From: Gambelia wislizenii
Taxonomy: Eukaryota; Chordata; Lepidosauria; Squamata; Crotaphytidae
Assembly (NCBI GenBank): GCA_030847615.1
Contig: JAUMIR010000002.1
Location: 240,703,809 to 240,767,808 of the forward strand
DNA: 64,000 bases
Direction: 5' to 3'
Both the position numbers and the translations under genes were made by a program. The notes below the pieces were generated by a model. That model worked only from the letters and a program-made list of their open reading frames with translations. It searched no databases and was not told the origin of the DNA. The first letter of the stretch is position 1; every line of letters begins with the position of its first letter. This document shows positions 1 through 10,486 of the stretch, piece after piece.

Positions 1-616
1 GGTTTTTCCTTGCATGCTTCTGTTCTCCCAAGTTCCCTTTCTCTTATTTCACTGGGTACTTCCAGCCAACTGGAGTGCTGGGTCATTCCACACATTACCT
101 AATTTAAATTTTATTGCTCTGTGTAAGTTCTCTTTTAAGTTAGAGTCTCCATGAGGCTGTAGCCATCTTAAGCCATTCTAAGCCGTATTATCTTTGTTTA
201 GCCATCTTTCCTGCAACTATGCCATGATGTTCACCATGCAGCCTCTTACTGCTGTAGGCTGGGTGAGTTTTTTTCTACCCTAAATACCATTAGTTAGTTA
301 GGAAGCTCTTTTTAAAGTTTGTTTTAGTATGTAGATTGAGATTGATATACATTCAGTAAACTTTGATTTGCATTTTAAACTGACTCCTTTGTTTTTGTAA
401 TGAGTCTAATTTAACTGAGTGATCTCAGACCTCTGAACACACTTTTATAAATGTTAATTGAGCTTAGTCTGCATTCCTAAGTTGCACTCTGCATGAATTT
501 GAAAGTAAATGATTATTTCTAAAACTCTTTTCAAAGAAGATAATTCTTGTTGCTTTTTAAAAGGACTAGATCCTGGAATTTTTTAAATACAATTTTATTT
601 TTAGACTTATTACCTC

Positions 617-618
<2 letters not shown>
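1..618. other. AT-rich unassigned sequence
   Basis: No coding exon, RNA gene or repeat family that I recognise. The stretch is AT-rich with short T runs, and all reading frames are broken by stops. It ends at a CA/TA microsatellite. Confidence 0.5.

Positions 619-658
<40 letters not shown>
619..658. repeat. (CA)n(TA)n microsatellite
   Basis: About 14 CA units run directly into about 5 TA units. The array creates an open frame on the minus strand that is not a gene. Confidence 0.95.
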
Positions 659-767
659 GACATTGCCTTTTAGTGGCCTGACTAGGTATGACTTGGTAGT
701 TCATGGAGTCAGCCATTATGACTCAGCATGATTCTGCAGTTGTTCGGCCATTTTATAATGGAGTTCA

Positions 768-2960
768 GTCTCTAACTCCTGACATAAACATGGCTAACAT
801 GTCACCTCTTAACCTTCTCTTCTCCAGGCTAAACATATCTAGCTCCCTAAGCTGCTCCTCACAGGGTGTGGCTTCCAGACCTTTTAACATTTTGGTCCCC
901 CTCCTCTGGACACATTTCAGCTTGTCAATATCCTTCCTGAATTGTGGTGTCCATAGCTGGACACGGTATTTGGTGTCATCTGCAAATTTGATAAGCATGC
1001 CCTCTATTCCATCACACATTTATAAAGATGTTGAATAGCACTGGGCCCAGGACAGAACCCTGTGGCACTCCACTAGTCACTTCTCTCCAGGATGAAGAGG
1101 AGCCATTTGTGAGCACCTTTTGGGTTCTTTCGGTCAAGCAATTGCAAGTTCACCTAACAATAGCGTTGTCTAGCCCATATTTTACTAGTTTGTTTGCAAG
1201 AATATCACAGGGGACCTTGTCAAAGGCTTACTGAAACCAAGCCTACATCCACAACATTCCCTTCATGTAACAAGCTTGTAACTCTATATAAAAAAACAGA
1301 GATGAGATTAGTTTGGCATAACTTGTTTTTGAGAAACCCGTGTTGACTTTTAGTGATCATGGCATTCCTGTCTGAAGGCTTACAGACTGTTTAATGATCT
1401 GCTCTAGAATCTTTCCTGGTATTAATGTTAGGCTAACTGGGTGGTAATTGTTTTGGTCCTCTTTCTTTCTCTTTTTGAAGATAGGGACAAGATTTGCCCT
1501 CCTCCAGTCTGTTGGGACTTCCCAGGAATTCTCAAAGATTATTGACAGTGGTTCTGAGATTACTTCTGCCAGTTCTTTTAATACCCTTGGATGTAGTTCA
1601 TTAGGCCTTGGGGACTAGAGTAGAGTAGCCAGCTATTCTTATACTGCCTCTTTCCTATTCTGGGTTGCATTTCCCCTCTATGTCATCTGCTCCATTTTCC
1701 CCAGGTTGAACATTGTTTTCCTTTTGGGAGAAGACTGAGGCAAAGAAGGTGTTGAGTAATTCTGCCTTTTCTCTCTCCTCTGTTAGCATTTTGCCATCTT
1801 TTCCATGCAGTGGCCCTACCATTTCCTTGTTCTTCCTTTTGCTACAGACATACCCCAAAAATCCATTTTTATTGTTTTTAACCTCTCTAGCAAGCTTGAG
1901 CTCCATCTGTGCTTTAGCTTTTCTGACTTTCTCCCTACACTTGCTGGCTATTCATTTGAATTCCTCTTTGGTGATTTCCCTCTTTTTCCATTTCTTGTAC
2001 ATGTCCCTTTTAAATCTTAGCTCAGTTGAAAGTTTAGACATTATCCTCATTTCTTTAGATAGCTCTGATTTTTCCTCCTCATTGGACCTGTTTGAAATTG
2101 TGCCTTCAATATCTCACTTTTAAGAAACTCCCATCCATCATGAACTCCCTTCTCTTTTAGTATTCCTGATCACGGGATCACATGAAGTATTTTCCCAGGT
2201 TTACTAATATCAATCAGGTTTCTTAAAAAGTCTAGAATTGCGTGTCTGACTATGCTTGGCTTCCCCTTTCCACTGTAATCCAAACTCCAGGAGAACATGG
2301 TCATTCTCCACTAAGGATCCTGCCACTTCCACTCCATTAACCAGGTCATCATTGTTGGTTAGGATCAGATCTAAAATAGCTGATCCCCTTGTTGTCTTTT
2401 CCGCCTTCTGGACAATGAAATTGTCTGTAAGAAAAGTAAAGAATTTGTTGGTCCTTATAGTCTTGGCAGAATTTGACTTCCAAGAAATATCGAAGTCAAA
2501 ATCTCCCATTAGTACTACATCTTTCCTTTCTGAATGTTCGGTTATCTGCTCCAGGAGGGCATCATCCAAGTCCTCAGTCTGGCTTGTTGGGGTCTGTAGG
2601 TGACTCCCAGAATGACATCCCTGTTGTTTCTCTTCCCCTTAATTTTTACCCAGATACATTCAAAGTGGTTTATAGAATTTAAATCATAGATCTCTTCACA
2701 GGTATACATACTTGATATATAATGCTTTTCCTCCTCCTTTCCTGTTTGGTCTATTTCTCTGAAATAGGTTATACCCTCTATTACAACATTCCAATCATGA
2801 GACTCATCCCACCAGGTTTAAGGGATGCCTATTATATCATATTTGTTTTGCTGTGTTAAGAGTACAAGCTCATCTTGTTTATTTCCCATGCTCTGTGCAT
2901 TAGTGTAGAGACATCTAAGACCATGGGTCATTCCCCCACATACACATGGTTCAAGCATCC
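768..2960 (-). mobile_element. CR1-type LINE, decayed, EN plus RT
   Basis: This is a minus-strand non-LTR retrotransposon of the CR1 clade. Reading from high to low coordinates, the endonuclease start lies near 2905-2850 (residues like LYTNAQSMGNKQDEL). It is followed by WWDESHDWN near 2800, the GDF and LDLILTN motifs at 2560-2330, the RT N-terminal half at 2140-1440, and FADDTK near 975. The frame is broken by many stops and frameshifts, so it is a pseudogene. The C-terminal part has lost roughly 115 codons between FADDTK and the conserved Q(F/L)W-PQF block. The characteristic CR1 3'-terminal short repeat is missing at the low-coordinate end, so the copy is also 3'-incomplete. It is more diverged than the CR1 copy at 21.6-23.4 kb. 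Confidence 0.88.
2210..2569 (-). pseudogene. CR1 endonuclease C-terminal part
   Basis: A 119-residue open frame remains from the apurinic/apyrimidinic-like endonuclease that nicks target DNA for CR1 integration. Visible family motifs are the GDF block near residue 22, LDLILTN near residue 67, and an ENDH tetrad near residue 88 that corresponds to the conserved (S/N)DH active-site motif. The N-terminal endonuclease portion continues upstream to about 2905 but is interrupted by stops. It is a fragment of the enclosing LINE and not an independent gene. Confidence 0.75.
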
Positions 2961-3099
2961 CTGGAGCAAGGTCAGTCATCTCTACCATCAGACTGAGGCA
3001 ATCCTAGCAGGAGGTGCCCTCCCCTTCCCCCATATGTGAGGCCAAATTGCTAGGCTACATCCCCTGTACCTTCATTGCACAATAAAAGAGTTGTTTATA

Positions 3100-3250
3100 G
3101 GATGGCCACATGACAAATAGGACAGGCTCCTGTACCTTTAATGGTTGTGCAGTGGAAGAGGGAATTTCAGCAGGTGTTGTTTCCATGTCAAGCTATACCT
3201 GCTAAAATATAATCTTCTGAACAATTATTAAAGGTACAGAAGCCTTGTCT
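3100..3250. mobile_element. Palindromic MITE-like element, family E copy 1
   Basis: The left arm (CTCCTGTACCTTTAATGG, from 3127) is the approximate reverse complement of the right arm ending near 3245 (TTATTAAAGGTACAG). The arms are about 55 bases with a short centre, so the element can fold back on itself. Further members of the same family lie near 26826, 27185, 38652 and 43322. No protein is encoded, which fits a non-autonomous DNA transposon. Confidence 0.7.
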
Positions 3251-3619
3251 TTTTTGTTAAAATGCCAGTCTGATAGTTTCTCACCAACACTGAGCTCCAT
3301 CCCAGCCACTGAATCCCAGATCAGAGGCAGAAAGGAAACTGTAAACTGCACTGTCTAGCTATCTCCACAGATTTGCTGACTTTGAGCACCTGCTGAGGGT
3401 GCTTTCATTCAAATCATTTTATCTGTAATCCTATAATATTTTTTTTTTGAAGTTATTATTGCTGAGGTATCCTAGATAAAGTGGTTGCTGTGTTGAATGC
3501 TCCAACAGCTGAGCTCTTCAGGGTCAGCAAAACATGCTGTGACACCCCAGCTTTACTGAATCCAATTTAAAACAAGCCATGAAAATATCTATGCTGCTAG
3601 GTTAAGGGTGGGGCAGTGG

Positions 3620-3735
3620 GGCACTCATGGCTATCCAGATGTCTTTGTTGGACTGCAGCTCCCATCAGCCCTAGCTAGCTTAATTAATGGTGAGGGATGC
3701 TGGGAGCTGCTGACCAACAACATCTGGAGGATCGA
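3620..3735. mobile_element. Short palindromic repeat, family B
   Basis: The left part reads GTTGGACTGCAGCTCCCATC and the right part GATGCTGGGAGCTGCTGACC followed by AACAACATCTGG, so the unit is an imperfect palindrome. Related units occur near 8243, 45630, 51510 and 61222. It is probably a hAT-like non-autonomous element; the superfamily is inferred. Confidence 0.55.
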
Positions 3736-3739
3736 ATCA

Positions 3740-3888
3740 CTGTCCTAATGAGGGGGAATGCACACACCCCTCACAGTTTTTCAAAAACTACGGGAAAAGC
3801 CACAAACGTTTTTCTCACAACATTTTTGGCCTTTTTTGCTCCCCTCCTTCTGAATACATTGACATGCCGGGGGATCTCATTAGGACAG
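3740..3888. mobile_element. 149-bp element with 13-bp perfect TIRs
   Basis: CTGTCCTAATGAG at 3740-3752 is repeated in perfect inverse at 3876-3888, followed inward by G-rich bases on both sides. There is no open frame of note. I see no clear target-site duplication, so the class is undetermined. Confidence 0.5.
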
Positions 3889-6256
3889 GTAGCCTTCTCC
3901 TCACATTCAAGGAGCAGTATGTTCATCGTATAGTTCACCCCTTACACTAGTAAAATGGTTCCTTTTTGTGACCTTCCTGAATACAAAGAGCAGGAGAGCA
4001 TCCTAGAACCTGCTGGATTTATGCACAAGATAAGTCAGGCAACATTTTAGGGCTACAAATTGTGGGGGCTTGGAGCACTACATAACATTAGTGGGCTATT
4101 TTTTTTTTAAAGCAATGCTATGCATCTTAAATATGACATAGCTTAGAACATCAACCTGTCTCAATCAGACCTTCAAGGCAGGTTTTTGTAATTTGTATCC
4201 CCAAAATGCTGCTTTTTGCATTGCTCTCCTAGCAGATCTTTTAAAAACAAAAGAAAAGCAGAGCAGCCTAGTTTTCGGCAGCCTTGACATTTCTCTTTCA
4301 CCCACTCACACACACAGACCTCAGCCATGCCATCACCATAGTGTCTACTCCAGTTGCCAAGAATCTTGTTTTTAAAAAAGGTTTTTTGAGGAAATGTTGA
4401 CAAAGGATCCCTATGGGGCAGCTGGGGTCAAGTGTGTTGTTTCAGTGGGGCTCTCCTCCTGCTGCCCCATCCTTGTTGTGGTGTCAAGCTGGGGCTGTCC
4501 TACACAAAAGCAGCTGAGGAATTTGCCTCCAGCAACGGGCCTGGCTGGGAGTGCCAGATGCATAGCAATGATTGAACAGAGCTAGGGAGCTTCTGCCTGC
4601 TTCATCAGGCAACTAACTCCTAGACCTTCAATGTCTATTTTGGAGCTTCAGACTTAATGGGAAGGCAGAAGCAAGCATGTGTGAGAGCGGGAGCCACACA
4701 GACACCCTGGTTTTTGGAGGGTTATAGAAAAGGAGCCTGCAACATTATCATGTCACCCTGTGCCTCCTCCTGCCTCCATTTCTGAGGAAGGGAGAAAAGG
4801 TCTTCTCCCAAATGAATCACACTCTTCATTAAGCCTCTGGACCCTGCTGGGTTGGAGGAGGAGGGGCAATGAAGCAGGGCTGGGGGAGAAGAGGCTGGGC
4901 TGCCGCACCAGAATTTATGGGGCAGCCTTTAATTAAGCCATAAAATGGGAGAGGGGCTGGTGGGAGCGGGAAATGGCTCATCGGTGATTCTGTCCTGGGG
5001 CGCACGTTTTTCTCCCCAGCCCCATAAACCACCTTATTTATACACCACCCTCTCTCTCCCCCGAAATTCAGCAAGACACCCCTCCCTTTCATTTGATGGT
5101 GGTGGTGGGCTGGACTGATCCTCAATGCCATTAAGAGCAAATGGGAAGGTGGCCGTCACAGAATGTTGTTCCAGTGGCTTTAGAACTGGGCTGTGAGTAG
5201 TAAGGAAGGTCATGATGGGTTGCGCTGGGAGATCCAGCAGGCCTCCTCACTATTCATATTGCACCAATGCCCGGGAGGAATGTCCCAGCCAAGGGAGGGC
5301 TGCTCGAAAGTTGTCTTAGGTGTCTACCAGGGAGCAAGGGGTGCCCCTGATTGTGGCTGGCGCTGTACGTGACATGAGCCTAGGAATTCATTTCTAAATA
5401 GAGAAGAGGGAGAGACTGAGAATGGGGTATGCCAGACTTAAGCCTAATCCCATCCCTTCCCAGATGTACACTGGTGACTGATGAAGCAGTGGTACTCTGC
5501 CCATGCTCAAAGGAATACTACTACTACTACTACTAATAATAATAATAATAATGATAGGAGTACCTTTTATCTCATCAGGTTACATCATCATCATCACCAC
5601 CACCTCACATGCATCAGGACTGAGCCCTAAGCAAGCCTTGGCTAAAATTTAAGACCTGAACAAATAGATTAGATGGTGAGGACTATGTCTGATGTGATGC
5701 ATGAGCTAAGGATATTCTGTTCTCAGGGGAATGACATCATGGCAGGCCTTTTCATTTGCAGCCGGGTGGGAGGAAGGGAGCGGGACCAGGTCCGAGGAGG
5801 CTCCTCATAGTCTCACTGTGAGGGGAATGTGAGAAAGGAAAGGGGCAACGGTGTCATGACTTCATGTTCTGACTAGCTCCCCGAGGACCAAGACATTTGC
5901 CCTCCTCCTTGGCTCCCTCCTCCCACCAGCCACCTCCTGACCTTGAGGCCCCTGCCCTCCCTTGCTTTCTCTGACTTGAGAATGGCCAAATTTTTCCTCT
6001 TGGGTAGAAAGAAGGAAGGAAGGAGGGAAGGAAGGAGGAGGGATCAGGAATAACAAGTCAGTTGCTGGATCCTAACCTACAAGGATTTCTACAGGGCTGC
6101 TGGTCATGTGTGTCTGTGTATTGTGACTGTGTGTGTGGTGGGGAGAAGGGAGCACACACACCCTGGAGGTATCCGTTAACCCCAATCTCACTGTGAAGAA
6201 GTACTGGATTTTTATCCATGGTGAAAGGCTGCCACAGCTTTTAAGGAAAAATTGTA

Positions 6257-6290
<34 letters not shown>

Positions 6291-6772
6291 TTGTGAATAG
6301 TGGAGAAGTAGATCAGGACAAGAAGAAACTTAAGTCAACCCAATTCCTACGGTCCTCTCCTTCAGCTGTGGGGTGGGGGGGTAAGCCCTTTGAATAGGAG
6401 CAGATCTAAACATTTTGTTGCCTGAGGCAAAGAACCCCCCCCCTCCACTTCACAGATAAAGTTCTGCATACAGAAAATGACTGGGGTGGTAGTTGACTCT
6501 TTCCTTGGTGCTGGTAATGCGACAGCATCCTCCATTGTACTGAGGGATGCCTCACATTAATTCAGGAAGGATGGTTGGATGGGGGGAACTGTGATACACA
6601 TAGGCCTGTTCTTCAACAGAGGGGATTAGGAGCAACCCCTGTGGGGCTGCTGCAGAATCAACACTAGTTCCAAAAAACGAAGTCCTTTGAATTACATGTG
6701 TATCTTGCTTGCAGGGACACTAGGGGATTAAAACATTGGATGGAGAAATGGCCATGTAGCCCCTCCTTCACT
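3889..6772. other. Mostly unique DNA with simple repeats
   Basis: No recognisable gene. It contains an (ACT)n(AAT)n tract at 5517-5554, a CAT/CAC tract at 5586-5606, a GGAA-rich tract near 6006-6042 and a (TG)n(AG)n tract at 6253-6290. The part at 4600-5480 lacks the repeat families seen elsewhere and is treated separately as a possible regulatory segment. Confidence 0.5.
4600..5480. promoter_or_regulatory. Candidate conserved non-coding segment
   Basis: This is a repeat-free island in a repeat-dense window. It contains a TTTAATTAAG homeodomain-type core near 4928, an AT-rich MEF2-like CTTATTTATAC near 5034, ATAAACCACC near 5024 and GGAATGT near 5276. Motif matches of this length occur by chance, so the call rests mainly on the absence of repeats. 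Cross-species conservation was not tested. Confidence 0.25.
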
Positions 6773-6775
6773 GTG

Positions 6776-6905
6776 GTGTAGTGGTTACAGTAATGAACTC
6801 AGACTTGGGAGATCCAGGTTCAAGCTCCTACTGAGTCCCAAAACTGATGAGGAAAGCTTGGGCACCTGATCAACCTCCTACAGTTGTGAAGCGGAGATTA
6901 ATGGA
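6776..6905 (+). mobile_element. tRNA-headed SINE, truncated
   Basis: The head reads GTGGTGTAGTGGTTACAG and continues through a B-box-like GGTTCAAGCTCC near 6828. This matches the tRNA-derived head of squamate SINEs. The body after about 6905 is too diverged to follow. It is not a functional tRNA gene: no cloverleaf end or acceptor stem is visible. Confidence 0.6.
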
Positions 6906-7054
6906 TGCCACCAAAGCTGAAAACGAAGAGGAAAAAAATAGCAACCTGTAAAATAAGCAAAGGATAGGAGCTTTTCTAAGCGTCTGAAAAAATATTTTGT
7001 GTGCAAAATTTTAACTATTGGCCAGCACCTTGCTGACCTAAATAGTGCCTAGAT

Positions 7055-7278
7055 ACTCTAAAGGCACCAGATCCTGTCTGATCTTGGAAGTTAAGCAGGG
7101 TCATCCCTGGTTAGTACTTGGATGGGAAACCACCCAATGAATGGTCAGGTGCTGTAGCCTATATTGCAGAGGAAGGAATTGGCAAAACCACCTCTGACTA
7201 TCATTGCCTAAGAAAACCCTCTGAAATTCATGGGGTCGCCATAAGCTGACAGGTGACTTGAAGGCAGAGACACACATA
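7055..7278 (+). mobile_element. 5S-rRNA-headed Sauria-type SINE
   Basis: The 5' part reproduces the 5S rRNA internal promoter region: TCTGATCTTGGAAGTTAAGC near 7078, then GTTAGTACTTGGATGGGA near 7111 and CAGGTGCTGTAGCC near 7146. It then switches to the tail shared with BovB and Sauria SINEs (GGGGTCGCCATAAGCTGACA, then CTTGAAGGCA, near 7232-7266), ending in CA repeats. The head is a derivative of 5S rRNA and not a 5S gene. A second, more truncated copy is at 54338-54475. Confidence 0.88.
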
Positions 7279-8242
7279 CCTTGTTGGTGACTTATGTAAA
7301 CATAAGTTATGCCTTCATGTAGTTACATCTTATATGTCACTTTTTGGTCCTAGATGGATTCAGCACCTCCACCTGCAGCACCCCTCTGTACTTTACTTAA
7401 AATATCTGCAGCCAGCCCCTCTACACATCCATCGTGGTGGTGGTGGGGAGGTTGGGTGCAGCTAGGCAGTGGTCAGCTGTGTTTCTGCAGCCTGACGCAC
7501 AGAGAAGCAGTCGTTCTCCTGTCTTTCCCGGAATTGGACATTTGGGAAGTCCAGGAGAATGGTGTCATCCTGATAAGGTGAGGCTGGCTGAAGGAATGCA
7601 GTCAGCTGCCCCTCCCATTCTTCCTTGGCAACTGAATAGGCCTGATGATGTTGGGATAGCTGCACAAATCATAAGTAAAGAGTGTGGGAAGGGGAAGGGG
7701 GTTACGCCTGATAGAGCTTTACGCTCTGCCAGTGTGATGTAGTATCTTGGCAGTTTAGTTGATAGAAAAAAACAACCCTTGTGGTTTTTTTCTTCTTAAA
7801 TTTTACATTCATAGTTTTACTACTGTTTTCAGCTTCCAGATCATTTTTTAAATTGAACCTGATTTCTGTCTGAATATTCATGAATATTAGTACCATGCTT
7901 AAAGCATTTATTGCTAAAATAAGTCATCACGCGGTCATGGTTTTACATTAGCAAATTGCAATACAGAAATGTCATGCTTGGGTTTCTGGAATAATCAGGG
8001 TACTAAAACTTCAGAAAAATGCCTGAGTGTGGATAGAAGTTTGGGATTTTATTGCAAATGGCTAGTGATTTATATGTAATTTGTATGTGGGTCATATGTA
8101 CACAGAAGCAAGCTCCATTGACTTTAACAGGACTTGCTCTCAGTATTGTATATTGCTCTAAATATTGGACTTGCTCTAAATATTGTATAGGACTGCAGCA
8201 TTAGGCTTATGGCTTACTGAAAAGACATCATAACTCTAGAGG

Positions 8243-8355
8243 AGTGGGGAACGTCTGGACCTCCAGATGTTGGACTCCAGCTGTCATCTGTATCAGTCAG
8301 CCTGGCCAATTGATTGGAGTGTAGAGACCAGCAACATCTGGAGAGCGCCCTTGGC
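8243..8355. mobile_element. Short palindromic repeat, family B
   Basis: CCAGATGTTGGACTCCAGCT at 8263 mirrors AGCAACATCTGGAG ending near 8344. It is the same family as the unit at 3620-3735 but diverged. Confidence 0.5.
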
Positions 8356-8491
8356 TCCAACATCCCAGACACAGCACATGCTTTGTCAATCATCCCTACA
8401 GGCAAAAGACCCCAATAGCAGGGATGATGGGGCTGATACAGGATTCTGGACATGGACTGTGTATCAGAATAAGACAGAAGAGGATAATCAT

Positions 8492-8576
8492 TGGGCTCTA
8501 TAACAACACAAGAACAGCACTATGATTCCACTAACTGCCATGGCTACATCCTAAGGAATCCTGGGTTTGCAATTTG
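8492..8576. mobile_element. Left half of family A palindromic MITE
   Basis: It contains ATGATTCCACTAACTGCCAT and AAGGAATCCTGGG, the left arm of a palindromic element seen in full at 10925-11125. Its right half resumes at 9897 after the inserted LINE, with the 11-bp duplication CAATTTGGTGA at both junctions. Confidence 0.8.
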
Positions 8577-8587
8577 CAATTTGGTGA

Positions 8588-9443
8588 CCAGCGCGGTCAA
8601 GTCAGATATGGCGATGCTCTTTCAGAGCCCTTTCTAATAACTAATGGAGGGAAGCAAGGTTGTGTTCTTGCGCCAACTTTATTTACAATCTTCTTCAGCA
8701 TGATGCTCCAAAGGGCTACGGCAGAGCTCGAAGAAGAAGACAGCATCTATATACGTTACCGTACTGATGGTAGTTTGTTTAACTTAAGCCGCCTGAGGGC
8801 TCACACTAAGACTCTAAACTATCTAGTCCGTGAGCTGCTCTTCGCTGATGATGCTGCCCTTGTTGCCCACACAGAAGCAGCTCTGCAGAGCCTAACATCC
8901 TGCTTCGCAAAAGTTGCAGAGCTGTTTGGGCTGGAAGTCAACCTGAAGAAAACGGAAGTTCTTTACCAGCCTGCACCACAGGACGAACACCACCAGCTCC
9001 ACATTGCCGTCTGCAAATCTGTGCTCAAGTCCGTTCAGCAGTTCAGCTACCTGGGAAGCATCATCTCCTTAGATGCCAAAATTGATAAAGAGATCGATCA
9101 CAGATTAGCAAAGGCATATAGCGCATTTGGAAGACTTCACAAAAGAGTCTTGAGTAATAAACACCTGAGGCGAAGCACAAAAATCAGTGTGTATAGAGCC
9201 ATTGTACTGTCTATTCTCCTTTATGGATCTGAAACATGGGTCACCTATCGCCACCACCTACAACTCCTCGAATGCTTTCATCAGCACTGTCTATGCACAA
9301 TCCTAAATATACATTGGACTGACTATGTGACGAATGTTGTTGTCCTTGAGCAAGCAGGGATCACCAGCATTGAGGCCATGATACTGAGAACACAGCTGCG
9401 CTGGGCAGGTCTAGGATGGAGGACCATCGCCTCCCAAAAATAG
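8588..9443 (+). pseudogene. LINE reverse transcriptase, 5'-truncated
   Basis: About 285 codons remain open in the reverse transcriptase that copies LINE RNA at the target nick. Family blocks are GGKQGCVLAPTLF, then the catalytic FADDAALVAH (FADD at residues 90-93 of the open frame), LEVNLKKTEVLY, FSYLGSIIS, and the thumb-like VYRAIVLSILLYGSETW and HQHCLCTILNIHW. The part upstream of the KQGC block, including the fingers and endonuclease, is absent because of 5' truncation. The frame ends at 9443 through a frameshift near 9405. In the neighbouring frame the C-terminal block MEDHRLPKIVIYGEL continues, followed by further damage. It is not functional in this copy. Confidence 0.85.
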
Positions 9444-9689
9444 TAATCTACGGTGAACTCACCACGGGTCAGCCTAAGAGGGGCACTCAAAAAACAAAAC
9501 AAAACAAAACGATACAAGGACTCCCTGAAACAACATCTCAGGCTTGGCCAAATTGATCATTAAGAACGGTCCGCCCTGGCCTCACATCGGGAGCCATGGA
9601 GATTCACTATCCACAATACTGCAGCCTTATTTGAGAACTCACGCCGAACAAGTCTTGAAGAGAAACGACAACGCAGAAAGAATCACAAC

Positions 9690-9800
9690 CCGGAAACATC
9701 ACCCAAGGAGACCTTCTGCTGTGCTTTCTGCAACCGGACTTGTTTATCTCAGATTGGCCTTTTCAGTCATCAGTGCGCTTGCAGAAAGTGCGGGATGAGT
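9690..9800 (+). pseudogene. LINE C-terminal zinc-finger remnant
   Basis: In the frame following ETSPKETFC the sequence encodes CAFCNRTCLSQIGLFSHQCA and a further Cys. This is a Cys-x2-Cys-x12-His-x3-Cys arrangement typical of nucleic-acid-binding fingers at the C-termini of some non-LTR retrotransposon proteins. The minus-strand copy at 10487-10896 has the same finger. The stop follows within about 10 codons, close to the 3' end of the element. Confidence 0.65.
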
Positions 9801-9832
9801 CCTTCCTGAATCTTCATTTGTGAAGAAAAGCC

Positions 9833-9835
<3 letters not shown>

Positions 9836-9881
<46 letters not shown>

Positions 9882-9883
9882 CT
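9836..9883. repeat. (GA)n(GACA)n tail of LINE
   Basis: GA repeats pass into about seven GACA units directly between the LINE 3' end and the target duplication, so this is the retrotransposon tail and not an independent microsatellite. Confidence 0.9.
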
Positions 9884-9896
9884 AACAATTTGGTGA

Positions 9897-10026
9897 GACA
9901 CCAGAGCTCTGTGGCAGAGAATTCTAAAAGCCCCTTCCTAACTAAAATCCCAGGATTCCATAGGATGGAACCATGGCAGTTAAAGTGGAATCAAAGTGCT
10001 ATAACTGTGTGGTGTGAAAGGGCCCA
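9897..10026. mobile_element. Right half of family A palindromic MITE
   Basis: It resumes with GACACCAGAGCTCTGTGGCA and continues through CCCAGGATTCCATAGGATGG, CATGGCAGTTAAAGTGGAAT and GTGTGAAAGGGCCC. It is the reverse-complement-like partner of 8492-8576. Confidence 0.8.
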
Positions 10027-10486
10027 TTGTCTTGTCTTAATATGAGGAATCTTTTTATAGCCAAAACAGAGTAGCAGCAACATTCTAAAAGACAGACTAA
10101 GCTAGATTTGAATGCATACAGGACAGCTTGTGTGTTGTTTATCTCACAATGATGGCAACACCAAGAAGCAACTTGGATTTCTGCAAGGATGTAATTACAT
10201 TACTTTTTCAAGGAACAAGATTCAAGCGCAAGAATCATCAGGAGAGGTGATGAGTCCAGCTTCAGTGCTGCTGGTAGCAGAATGTCCATCATCCCTGAGG
10301 GCAAGCAGACAAGCGTAGGAAGAACAGGGAAGGCTGTATGGCAGAGACAACTCTGTCTTCCCACAGGGGACAGTGAATGTGGGTGGGGGAAGGCTCACGA
10401 GGAAGCAGGGCAGTTGCTGCAGTCTGCCCCATGGCAGCGTTGGCCCTGCAGAGGAAAAGTGATGGGGGGGGGGCTTCACACCACCC

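Larger units (their letters stand above)
8588..9885 (+). mobile_element. 5'-truncated non-LTR retrotransposon (LINE-X copy 1)
   Basis: The element starts within the RT domain. It ends shortly after the protein stop with a very short 3' UTR (near 9830, AAGCCAGAG) and a (GA)n(GACA)n microsatellite tail. It is flanked by CAATTTGGTGA at 8577-8587 and 9886-9896, a target-site duplication, which proves LINE-style retroposition into the family A MITE. The short 3' UTR and microsatellite tail resemble RTE-type elements, but I could not assign the clade. The same family is present at 10487-10896 (minus) and at the window end. Confidence 0.9.

Noticed and set aside
531..716. Minus-strand open frame across the CA repeat
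   Set aside because: It is produced by the microsatellite and has no domain or start context.
3889..6772. CAT/CAC, GGAA and AG tracts as regulatory arrays
   Set aside because: Ordinary short microsatellites without further context.
7055..7278. Possible real 5S rRNA gene
   Set aside because: Only part of 5S is preserved, with substitutions, and it is fused to a SINE tail.
9836..9883. GACA repeats looking like a short CRISPR-type array
   Set aside because: Units are 4 bases without spacers; it is a LINE tail in a vertebrate genome.
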